Notes under the pieces: model-generated
Databases searched by the model: none
Seen by the model: only the letters and a program-made list of their open reading frames with translations
What the model was told of the DNA's origin: nothing
Part shown: in pieces, positions 1-5,872 of the stretch
Numbering within the stretch: position 1 is the first letter of the stretch
Layout: every line of letters starts with the position of its first letter
Source of the DNA: Burkholderiales bacterium
GTDB taxonomy: Bacteria > Pseudomonadota > Gammaproteobacteria > Burkholderiales > SHXO01
Assembly: GCA_026125625.1 (NCBI GenBank)
Contig: JAHCKU010000191.1
Span: 1-6,289, forward strand
Reading direction: 5' to 3'
Length of the DNA stretch: 6,289 nt
Made by a program: the position numbers and the translations under genes

Positions 1-110
1 CCGGGGCGACGAACTCCTGATCAATTCCTGCCAGAGCAAAAAACCTCGTCATTCCGGCGAAAGCCGGAATCCAGAGCTTTTCCGTTGGCGCTGGACCGGA
101 ATCCAGCAAT
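1..110. other. Intergenic stretch at left edge, 3' flank of ttuD
   Basis: No coding sequence is supported here. The stretch holds a palindromic repeat (51-70) and a partial second copy: an 11-nt direct repeat, CCGGAATCCAG, occurs at 64-74 and again at 96-106. The second copy also sits in a small dyad (CTGGA 91-95 with TCCAG 102-106). Positions 1-46 show nothing recognisable apart from a run of six A at 38-43, which is a T-run when read in the direction of ttuD. Confidence 0.6.
51..70. repeat. Palindromic intergenic repeat, copy A; possible ttuD terminator
   Basis: This is a perfect 8-bp stem (ATTCCGGC with GCCGGAAT) closed by a GAAA tetraloop. It is followed by the CCAG that is typical of short repeats found in many proteobacterial intergenic regions. 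Read on the minus strand, downstream of ttuD, the hairpin is followed after 7 nt by six T (38-43). It could therefore double as a Rho-independent terminator, although the T-run is further from the stem than in a textbook case. Related hairpins occur at 2416-2433, 2471-2488 and 2520-2539. Confidence 0.75.
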
Positions 111-1385
111 TCAGCGTCCGGTGATCAGCAGCGCGCGGAAATCGTTGACGTTGGTCAGGGTGGGACCGGTCTTGACCAGGTCGCCGAGTGCGCTGAAGAA
201 GCTGTACCCGTCATTATCGGCGAGGTGCGCTTTGGCGTCCACGCCGGCCGCTGCCGCGCGTGCGAGCGTATCGGGGGTAACCACTGCGCCGGCATTGTCT
301 TCCGTGCCGTCCACGCCGTCCGTATCCCCCGCCAGTGCATATACGCCGGACTCTCCGTCCAGCGCCACGGCCAGCGCCAGCAGGAACTCGACGTTGCGTC
401 CGCCGCGTCCGTTGCCGCGCACCGTGACCGTGGTCTCACCGCCGGAGAGCAGCACGCACGGCGCTGCCGCCGGCTGGCCGCGCCGCGCGACCTGACGTGC
501 GATGCCGGCGTGCACCAGGGCGACGTCGCGCGCCTCGCCCTCGAGGCTGTCACCCAGGATCAGCGGCGTGACCCCGGCGCGCAGCGCGACTTCCGCCGCC
601 GCCTCCAGCGACTGCTGCGGTGCTGCGATCAGGTGTGTCTCGCAGCGGGCGAGGTGCACATCGCCCGGCTTGGGCGTTTCTTCGCGCGCCGCCTCGAGGT
701 GGGCGATGACAGCCTGCGGCTCGGTGATCGCATACTTGCGCAGGATGGCGCGCGCGTCGGCAAAGGTGGTGCTGTCGGGCACGGTCGGGCCGGAAGCGAT
801 CACGGCCGGATCGTCGCCCGGCACGTCGGAGATGGTGAGCGTGACCACGCGTGCGGGATGGCAGGCAGCAGCCAGGCGGCCGCCCTTGATCGCGGAGAGG
901 TGCTTGCGCACGCAGTTCATCTCGCTGATGTTGGCGCCGCTTCGGAGCAGCGCGCGGTTGATCGCCTGCTTGTCCTGCAGCGTCAGGCCGGGTGCGGGCA
1001 GCGTCAGCAGGGCCGAACCGCCGCCGGAGATCAGGCATAGCACCAGGTCATCGGCGCTCAATCCCTGGACCATCGCCAGCATGCGCTCGGCCGCCTCGCG
1101 GCCGGCGAGATCCGGCACCGGATGCGCGGCCTCCACCACTTCGATGCGCTTGCACGCCACGTGATGCCCGTAGCGCGTGACTACCAGTCCGCTCAGGTCT
1201 GCGTCCCAGTGCGCTTCGACCGCCTGCGCCATGGTTGCGGCAGCCTTGCCTGCACCCACCACCAGCGTGCGGCCTTGGGGCGGAGACGGCAGGAACGGCG
1301 GCACGCACTTGTCCGGCATGGCGCGTGCGATGGCGGCGTCGAACATGGCGTGCAGCAGGGAGCGCGGATCGATATGCATGGTCAT
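111..1385 (-). CDS. ttuD: Glycerate 2-kinase (TtuD/GckA, MOFRL family)
   Basis: A 424-residue cytosolic protein of the MOFRL glycerate kinase family, long annotated as 'hydroxypyruvate reductase TtuD'. The characterised activity of this family is ATP-dependent phosphorylation of D-glycerate to 2-phosphoglycerate, which feeds lower glycolysis. Visible motifs in order are GAGKAA at residues 44-49, SGGGSALL at 120-127, the NCVRKHLSAIKGGRLA block at 157-172, SDVPGDDPAVIASGPT at 186-201, SGGETTV at 314-320, GRGGRN at 326-331, GDTDGVDG at 353-360 and TGPTLTNVND at 406-415. The last four lie in the C-terminal MOFRL domain. Length is normal for the family. ATG at 1385 is used; a second in-frame ATG lies two codons later (1379), and neither has a clear Shine-Dalgarno. 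It lies downstream of hyi, separated by 140 bp carrying repeats, so co-transcription is plausible but not shown. Family assignment is firm; older reductase naming should be treated with caution. Confidence 0.95.
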   Translation of the reverse strand: MTMHIDPRSLLHAMFDAAIARAMPDKCVPPFLPSPPQGRTLVVGAGKAAATMAQAVEAHWDADLSGLVVTRYGHHVACKRIEVVEAAHPVPDLAGREAAERMLAMVQGLSADDLVLCLISGGGSALLTLPAPGLTLQDKQAINRALLRSGANISEMNCVRKHLSAIKGGRLAAACHPARVVTLTISDVPGDDPAVIASGPTVPDSTTFADARAILRKYAITEPQAVIAHLEAAREETPKPGDVHLARCETHLIAAPQQSLEAAAEVALRAGVTPLILGDSLEGEARDVALVHAGIARQVARRGQPAAAPCVLLSGGETTVTVRGNGRGGRNVEFLLALAVALDGESGVYALAGDTDGVDGTEDNAGAVVTPDTLARAAAAGVDAKAHLADNDGYSFFSALGDLVKTGPTLTNVNDFRALLITGR

Positions 1386-1525
1386 GAAAAGTGTTCAACG
1401 CAAAGAACGCGAAGGACACAAAGGAAGGCTGCAACAGGCGGGCAGGGATCCTTGTCGTTCTCGAGCATCCATGAGGTGCCATTCGCAAACATGTCTTTGC
1501 GGCTTTTGCGTTCTGATGCCTTCCT
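1386..1525. repeat. Repeat-bearing gap between hyi and ttuD with 9-nt periodic units
   Basis: Three tandem imperfect 9-mers stand at 1398-1406, 1407-1415 and 1416-1424 (ACGCAAAGA, ACGCGAAGG, ACACAAAGG). Two inverted units of the same kind stand at 1494-1502 and 1503-1511 (TCTTTGCGG, CTTTTGCGT). A perfect 9-bp inverted repeat, AAGGAAGGC at 1421-1429 with GCCTTCCTT at 1518-1526, further links the two ends and touches the hyi stop codon. The arrangement resembles a small non-coding element with inverted, internally repetitive ends. No ORF of its own is convincing, and no good promoter for ttuD was seen. Confidence 0.6.
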
Positions 1526-2308
<783 letters not shown>

Positions 2309-2331
2309 TGCGGGTCTCCTCTCGAGGCGTG

Positions 2332-2337
2332 ATTGTA
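2332..2337 (-). promoter_or_regulatory. Candidate -10 box of hyi promoter
   Basis: Read on the minus strand, TACAAT (5 of 6 matches to the sigma-70 -10 box) lies 23 nt upstream of the hyi ATG and just ahead of its AGGAG ribosome site, which would give a very short leader. No acceptable -35 box is seen 16-18 nt upstream. The promoter is therefore either false or dependent on an activator, which would suit a catabolic gene. This is inference from sequence alone. Confidence 0.35.
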
Positions 2338-2408
2338 CGGTCTCTCCCGGAAGGGCTGGGGGAGGCGGCCGTATCCGTCGGCATTCCAATCAGTCGTCAT
2401 CCCGCACA

Positions 2409-2495
2409 CTCGTCGCCCCGGCGAAGGCCGGGGCCCAGATGTTGAAGCAAGGGCTCGTCGTATTGCTGGGTCCCGGCTTTCGCCGGGACGACGAG
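2409..2495. repeat. Inverted pair of palindromic repeats (copies B and C)
   Basis: Arms 2409-2438 and 2466-2495 are inverted copies matching at 27 of 30 positions, separated by 27 bp. Each arm contains its own hairpin: CCCCGGC/GCCGGGG around GAAG (2416-2433) and TCCCGGC/GCCGGGA around TTTC (2471-2488). Paired palindromes of this type recall REP/BIME-like mosaic elements, but the family name cannot be fixed from sequence alone. An extra partial start, GTCATCCCG, lies just before the left arm near 2396-2404. Confidence 0.75.
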
Positions 2496-2519
2496 ACAGG
2501 ATGTTCGTAGAGAGCGGTC

Positions 2520-2539
2520 ATCCCGGCGCAAGCCGGGAT
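2520..2539. repeat. Palindromic intergenic repeat, copy D
   Basis: An 8-bp perfect stem, ATCCCGGC with GCCGGGAT, is capped by a GCAA (GNRA) tetraloop. It is preceded by GGTC and followed by CCAG, the same flanks as in copy A. It lies 41 bp beyond the lpxO stop codon. There is no T-run in the lpxO direction, so a role as an mRNA 3'-end stabiliser is as likely as true intrinsic termination. Confidence 0.75.
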
Positions 2540-2580
2540 CCAGTCCTGAACTGGCGATGGCTACGATTGAAGGGCGATGC

Positions 2581-3498
2581 TCAGAACAGGATCACATAGA
2601 GCAGGGCGCCGAACAGCGCGTACTTGATCAGGTAGTACACGGTCCGATTCCACTTCTTGATGCGTTTGCCGACCAGACGCACGCGATACACCACCGAGAA
2701 CACGTGGTTGAGAACACCGATGGGCTCACCGGCCACGTTTTGCGAGGCCGTCGCCTTCACCACGTGGCGAATCACGAAGCGGTTGACCGCCGTCATGAGC
2801 CGGCTGCGCAGCGGCCGTTCGACGTCGCAGAACATGATCACCCGCGGCTGATCGGTCTTGTTTTCCGCATGATGGATGTAGGTCTCGTCGAACAACACGT
2901 CCTCGCCGTCGTGCCAGTGATAGGTCTCGCCGTCGACCACGATGTAGCACTCCGGCGAGTTGGGCGTGGACAGTCCCAGGTGATAGCGCAGCGATCCGGC
3001 GAACGGGTCGCGATGCCGCACCAGGCGCCCGCCGGGTTTGAGCACGGCGAAGATCGCCGCATGCAGGGTCGGTATGCCGGCGACCAGCTCGACCGTGCGC
3101 GGACACAGCGCCTGCGCGGAAGGCAGGAAGGTGTCGTACCACTTCAGGTAGAAGCGCGTCCACCCGCTGCGAAAGAACGAATTGAATCCGAGGTCGTTGT
3201 ACTTGGCCGCCGCCCGGATCTGTCCATCTTCGAACAGGCGCAGCGCTTCCTCGCGGATCACCTGCCAGTTTTCGCGCAGGGGGGCCAACTCGGGGAAATC
3301 GTCGACGTTCAGGTAGGGCTTCGACGGCACTGCAGAGGACAGATAGATCAACGCGTTGTAGGGCGCGAGAAAGGTCGAGTGATCGGTGAGCTGGCGCGTG
3401 AAGCGGTGCCGCACGCTGCCGCGCAAATGCACGAAGACGGCAGATGCGGCGAATATCGCGAGTGCGATCCAACCGGGGCTGAGCAGATTCCTGACCAT
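2581..3498 (-). CDS. lpxO: Lipid A 2-hydroxylase, LpxO-type aspartyl/asparaginyl beta-hydroxylase family
   Basis: A 305-residue membrane-bound Fe(II)/2-oxoglutarate dioxygenase; LpxO adds a 2-hydroxyl to a secondary acyl chain of lipid A at the cytoplasmic face of the inner membrane. Residues 8-24 form an N-terminal membrane segment and 288-304 a C-terminal hydrophobic one. The jelly-roll core shows HRDPF at 162-166 (iron ligands H162 and D164), RYHLGL at 171-176, CYIVVDGE at 184-191, DGEDVLFDETYIHHAENKT at 197-215 (distal iron ligand H209) and R219 ten residues later for 2-oxoglutarate, then CDVERP. The HxD...H...R set is complete, so it should be active. ATG at 3498 gives about the length of known LpxO and starts just before the membrane helix. 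An upstream in-frame start at 3582 would add 28 unlikely basic residues. No strong ribosome site is seen. A related Asp/Asn hydroxylase with another substrate cannot be excluded. Confidence 0.9.
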   Translation of the reverse strand: MVRNLLSPGWIALAIFAASAVFVHLRGSVRHRFTRQLTDHSTFLAPYNALIYLSSAVPSKPYLNVDDFPELAPLRENWQVIREEALRLFEDGQIRAAAKYNDLGFNSFFRSGWTRFYLKWYDTFLPSAQALCPRTVELVAGIPTLHAAIFAVLKPGGRLVRHRDPFAGSLRYHLGLSTPNSPECYIVVDGETYHWHDGEDVLFDETYIHHAENKTDQPRVIMFCDVERPLRSRLMTAVNRFVIRHVVKATASQNVAGEPIGVLNHVFSVVYRVRLVGKRIKKWNRTVYYLIKYALFGALLYVILF

Positions 3499-3614
3499 GC
3501 GCGAACGACGAGTTGCAAGACACGATGAGCGCTCGCTGGTGCCCGGTTGATGCCGGGACCATGGGCGCCTGCATGTCAGCAATTTACGATCCTGGCATGC
3601 TCGTCCACGCTTTG

Positions 3615-3643
3615 ATTATTCGCCCATCACCGGTCCGTTGCAA
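3615..3643 (-). promoter_or_regulatory. Candidate sigma-70 promoter of lpxO
   Basis: On the minus strand TTGCAA (3643-3638, 4 of 6 to the -35 consensus) is followed by exactly 17 nt and then AATAAT (3620-3615, 5 of 6 to the -10 consensus). Transcription would begin near 3608, giving a leader of roughly 110 nt with a 5-bp hairpin (3542-3557). Spacing and orientation fit lpxO; activity is unproven. Confidence 0.5.
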
Positions 3644-3703
3644 GTCATCGGCCAAGTCCGTGGGCGGCAAACGTCGTATGCAAGCTGCCACCGGCCGGCG
3701 GGT

Positions 3704-3717
3704 GTCCACAGGTGGAC
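3704..3717. promoter_or_regulatory. Dyad GTCCAC-AG-GTGGAC next to the moxR -10 box
   Basis: A perfect 6-bp inverted repeat with a 2-nt centre ends 3 nt before the TATAAT at 3721. It occupies the spacer between the -10 box and the expected -35 region. That is a standard place for an operator bound by a dimeric repressor or an activator. No regulator gene lies in the window, so the binder is unknown. Confidence 0.4.
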
Positions 3718-3720
3718 GGC

Positions 3721-3726
3721 TATAAT
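3721..3726 (+). promoter_or_regulatory. Candidate -10 box of the moxR-VWA operon
   Basis: TATAAT is a perfect match to the sigma-70 -10 consensus, standing 29 nt before the ATG at 3756. In this GC-rich background it is unlikely to be neutral chance. The -35 region (around 3698-3704) is poor, suggesting a weak or regulated promoter. A GAGG ribosome site at 3745-3748 precedes the ATG by 7 nt and supports the start choice. Confidence 0.55.
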
Positions 3727-3755
3727 CGAGGCATTCCCTTCTGCGAGGCGTACAG

Positions 3756-4604
3756 ATGACGCGTTTCACCGGCACCGACACCTACGTCGCGACCGAAGAT
3801 CTGACGATGGCAGTGAACGCCGCCGTCACTCTCGAACGCCCGCTGCTGATCAAAGGCGAGCCCGGTACGGGCAAGACCATGCTCGCGGTCGAAGTCGCCC
3901 GTGCGCTCGGGCGGCCGCTGATCCAGTGGCACGTGAAGTCGACCAGCAAAGCGCAGCAGGGGCTGTACGAGTACGACGCCGTGTCGCGCCTGCGCGATTC
4001 GCAGCTGGGTGAGGCGCGCGTGCACGACATCGCCAACTACATCAAGCGCGGTCCGCTGTGGGAGGCGTTCGAATCGGATGTGCCGGCGGTGGTCCTGATC
4101 GACGAGATCGACAAGGCCGACATCGAATTCCCCAACGATCTGCTGCGCGAGCTGGATCGCATGGAATTCTACGTCTACGAGATCCAGCGCCTGGTGCAGG
4201 CGCGCCATCGGCCGGCGATCATCATCACCAGCAACAACGAGAAGGAGCTGCCGGACGCCTTCCTGCGCCGCTGCTTCTTCCACTACATCCGTTTCCCCGA
4301 TAAAGAGACGATGGAACGCATCGTCGAGGTGCACTATCCCGGCATCAAGAAGGTGCTGCTGCGCGAAGCGCTGGAGGCGTTCTTCGAGATCCGCGAAGTG
4401 CCGGGCCTGAAGAAGAAGCCGTCCACCTCGGAGCTGCTCGACTGGCTGAAGCTGCTGATGGCCGAGGACATTCCGCCGGAAGTGCTGCATTCCAAGGACA
4501 CGCACAAGATCGTCCCGCCGCTGCACGGCGCACTGATCAAGAACGAGCAGGACGTGCATCTGTTCGAGCGGCTGGTGTTCATGTCACGCCGCGCGAAGAG
4601 TTGA
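3756..4604 (+). CDS. MoxR-type AAA+ ATPase
   Basis: A 282-residue cytosolic AAA+ ATPase of the MoxR group, single domain and without fusions. Walker A is GEPGTGKT at residues 34-41, Walker B is VVLIDEID at 112-119, sensor 1 is TSNN at 158-161, and the RRC at 171-173 fits the arginine-finger region; the C-terminal lid carries KKPSTSELLDW at 220-230. MoxR proteins form rings that, with a VWA partner, remodel or mature client proteins, often metalloenzymes (as known for MoxR/methanol dehydrogenase, CoxD/CO dehydrogenase, NorQ/nitric oxide reductase and RavA-ViaA). The partner here is the next gene, 20 bp downstream, and the two should be one operon. ATG at 3756 has a GAGG site 7 nt upstream. All ATPase residues look intact. 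The client is unknown: no oxidoreductase large subunit is encoded nearby, so naming it coxD or norQ would be unjustified. Confidence 0.93.
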   Translation: MTRFTGTDTYVATEDLTMAVNAAVTLERPLLIKGEPGTGKTMLAVEVARALGRPLIQWHVKSTSKAQQGLYEYDAVSRLRDSQLGEARVHDIANYIKRGPLWEAFESDVPAVVLIDEIDKADIEFPNDLLRELDRMEFYVYEIQRLVQARHRPAIIITSNNEKELPDAFLRRCFFHYIRFPDKETMERIVEVHYPGIKKVLLREALEAFFEIREVPGLKKKPSTSELLDWLKLLMAEDIPPEVLHSKDTHKIVPPLHGALIKNEQDVHLFERLVFMSRRAKS

Positions 4605-4624
4605 TACCGGCGCCAGCGCCCAGC

Positions 4625-5803
4625 ATGCTCACCGACTTCTTCTTCCAGCTCAAACAGGGCGGCGTGCCGGTCTCGCTCAAGGAGTTCCTCACGCTGCACG
4701 AGGCGCTGCAGGAGAAGGTGGCGTGGGGCAGCCTGGACGATTTCTACTTTCTGGCGCGCGTGTGCCTGGTCAAGGACGAGAGCCACTACGATCGCTTCGA
4801 TCGTGTGTTCGCGGAATATTTCCGTGGCATCGTGCAGCTGCCCGATGACCTGCTGGCGGTGATTCCGCAGGAGTGGCTGCTCGCGCATGCGCAGCTGGTG
4901 CTGTCCGAGGAGGACAAGAAGCTGATCGAGTCGCTCGGCGGCTGGGACAAGCTGATGGAGACGCTGCGCCAGCGGCTGGCCGAGCAGAAGGAACGGCACG
5001 AGGGCGGCTCCAAGTGGATCGGCACGCGCGGCACCTCGCCCTTCGGCGCCTATGGCTACAACCCGGAGGGCGTGCGCATTGGACAGGAAGGGTCGCGCAA
5101 CCGGCGCGCGGTCAAGGTATGGGATCGGCGCGAGTATCGCAATCTGGACGACTCGGTCGAGCTGGGCACGCGCAACATCAAGGTGGCGCTGCGCCGGCTG
5201 CGGCGCTTCGCCCGCGACGGCGCGGACGAGGAACTCGACCTGGACGGCACCATCTCGGCCACGGCGAAGAACGCCGGCTGGCTGGATCTGCTGATGCGCC
5301 CGGAGCGGCACAACAAGGTGAAGGTGCTGCTGTTCCTCGACATCGGCGGCTCGATGGACGACCACATCCGCATCTGCGAGGAGATGTTCTCGGCGGCCAA
5401 GACGGAATTCAAGCACCTCGAGTACTTCTACTTCCACAACTGCGTCTACGACCACGTCTGGCGCGACAACGCGCGGCGGCGTTCCGAGCGAATCTCGACG
5501 CTCGAGCTCATCCGCACCTACGGGCCCGACTGGCGCGTGGTGATCGTGGGGGACGCCGCGATGAGCCCCTACGAGCTCCTCGAGGTCGGCGGCAGCGTCG
5601 AGTACAACAACGACGAGCCCGGCCTCGCGTGGCTCACGCGGCTGTTCGAGCACTTCAAGCACCGGATCTGGTTCAACCCCGAGCCGCCGCGCGCCTGGGA
5701 ATACACGCGCTCGACGCAGATCGTGCTGCGCGCGCTGGGGCCGAAGATGTTCCCGCTGACGCTCGCAGGCGTCGCGGAGGGGATCGACGCTCTGCGCAAG
5801 TAG
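4625..5803 (+). CDS. CoxE-like VWA domain protein, MoxR partner
   Basis: A 392-residue soluble protein of the CoxE-like VWA family, the usual companion of this MoxR group. The N-terminal half (about 1-130) is charged and largely helical in character. A glycine-rich conserved-looking block, GTRGTSPFGAYGYNPEGVRIG, covers residues 133-153. The C-terminal half (about 232-392) is the VWA domain: hydrophobic strand VKVLLFLDI, then the MIDAS loop D239-I-G-G-S243, and later VVIVGDAAMSP at 305-314. The loop lacks the first serine of the classical DxSxS (Gly at 241); I recall DxGGS as usual in this subfamily, so this need not mean loss of function. ATG at 4625 is preferred; a TTG at 4601 overlapping the moxR stop (TTGA) would add 8 residues. 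Neither has a good ribosome site, so translational coupling to moxR is likely. No signal peptide or membrane segment is seen. Confidence 0.9.
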   Translation: MLTDFFFQLKQGGVPVSLKEFLTLHEALQEKVAWGSLDDFYFLARVCLVKDESHYDRFDRVFAEYFRGIVQLPDDLLAVIPQEWLLAHAQLVLSEEDKKLIESLGGWDKLMETLRQRLAEQKERHEGGSKWIGTRGTSPFGAYGYNPEGVRIGQEGSRNRRAVKVWDRREYRNLDDSVELGTRNIKVALRRLRRFARDGADEELDLDGTISATAKNAGWLDLLMRPERHNKVKVLLFLDIGGSMDDHIRICEEMFSAAKTEFKHLEYFYFHNCVYDHVWRDNARRRSERISTLELIRTYGPDWRVVIVGDAAMSPYELLEVGGSVEYNNDEPGLAWLTRLFEHFKHRIWFNPEPPRAWEYTRSTQIVLRALGPKMFPLTLAGVAEGIDALRK

Positions 5804-5812
5804 CGCGCTCCC

Positions 5813-5830
5813 GCGCGCCTTTCGGCGCGC
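5813..5830. terminator. GC hairpin after the VWA gene
   Basis: A 7-bp perfect stem, GCGCGCC/GGCGCGC, with a TTTC loop begins 10 bp after the VWA stop codon. No T-run follows on either strand. It is best read as a Rho-dependent or structural 3' end shared by the two convergent transcripts. Confidence 0.4.
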
Positions 5831-5842
5831 CCACCCGGGAAC

Positions 5843-5857
5843 GAGGGTCCGACCCTC
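5843..5857. terminator. Second hairpin in the convergent gap
   Basis: GAGGGT and ACCCTC form a perfect 6-bp stem with a 3-nt CCG loop, 15 bp from the stop codon of the converging EamA gene. Together with the hairpin at 5813-5830 it fills most of the 69-bp gap between the two genes. There is no poly-T tail, so termination strength is uncertain. Confidence 0.35.
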
Positions 5858-5872
5858 ATTGCGCCGCCGGCA

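Larger units (their letters stand above)
2309..2580. other. Intergenic region lpxO-hyi, rich in palindromic repeats
   Basis: No gene is supported in these 272 bp. The left part holds the hyi leader and a candidate promoter. The right part (about 2396-2550) holds three hairpin repeats of one family, two of them arranged head to head. The repeats sit directly downstream of lpxO, so the hairpin nearest its stop (2520-2539) may help to end or stabilise the lpxO transcript and isolate it from hyi. Confidence 0.7.
3499..3755. other. Divergent intergenic region between lpxO and the moxR-like gene
   Basis: These 257 bp carry no convincing gene. They contain a candidate lpxO promoter (3615-3643), a small dyad in the lpxO leader (CCCGG 3542-3546 with CCGGG 3553-3557), a dyad at 3704-3717, and the moxR-like gene's -10 box and ribosome site. 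Small open frames crossing it on both strands have no family resemblance that I recognise. Confidence 0.65.

Noticed and set aside
2309..2389. N-terminal extension of Hyi by 27 residues
   Set aside because: The extension is Pro/Arg-rich, runs over the candidate -10 box, and the ATG at 2308 has an AGGAG site and the conserved family N-terminus.
2400..2540. CRISPR array
   Set aside because: The repeats are palindromes in mixed orientation with irregular spacing, and no cas genes are present.
2333..2599. Small plus-strand frame across the lpxO-hyi gap
   Set aside because: Its peptide (PGEGRGP, HPGASRDP) is the translation typical of the palindromic repeats and does not represent a gene.
2557..3528. 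323-codon plus-strand frame opposite lpxO
   Set aside because: It mirrors the lpxO reading frame, shows no recognisable motif, and the minus-strand protein has a full catalytic motif set.
3513..3725. Possible 70-codon small protein in the divergent region
   Set aside because: It overlaps the candidate promoters of both neighbours, has no ribosome site of note and resembles no family I know.
4334..5662. Long 442-codon open frame on the minus strand opposite the VWA gene and the end of the moxR-like gene
   Set aside because: It is antisense to two clearly recognised genes, its translation is rich in low-complexity R/L/V/H runs, and such antisense frames are common in GC-rich codon-biased DNA.
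3756..5803. Naming the ATPase/VWA pair coxDE, norQD or ravA-viaA
   Set aside because: No CO dehydrogenase, nitric oxide reductase or other diagnostic client is encoded in the window, and the domain layout alone does not settle the subtype.
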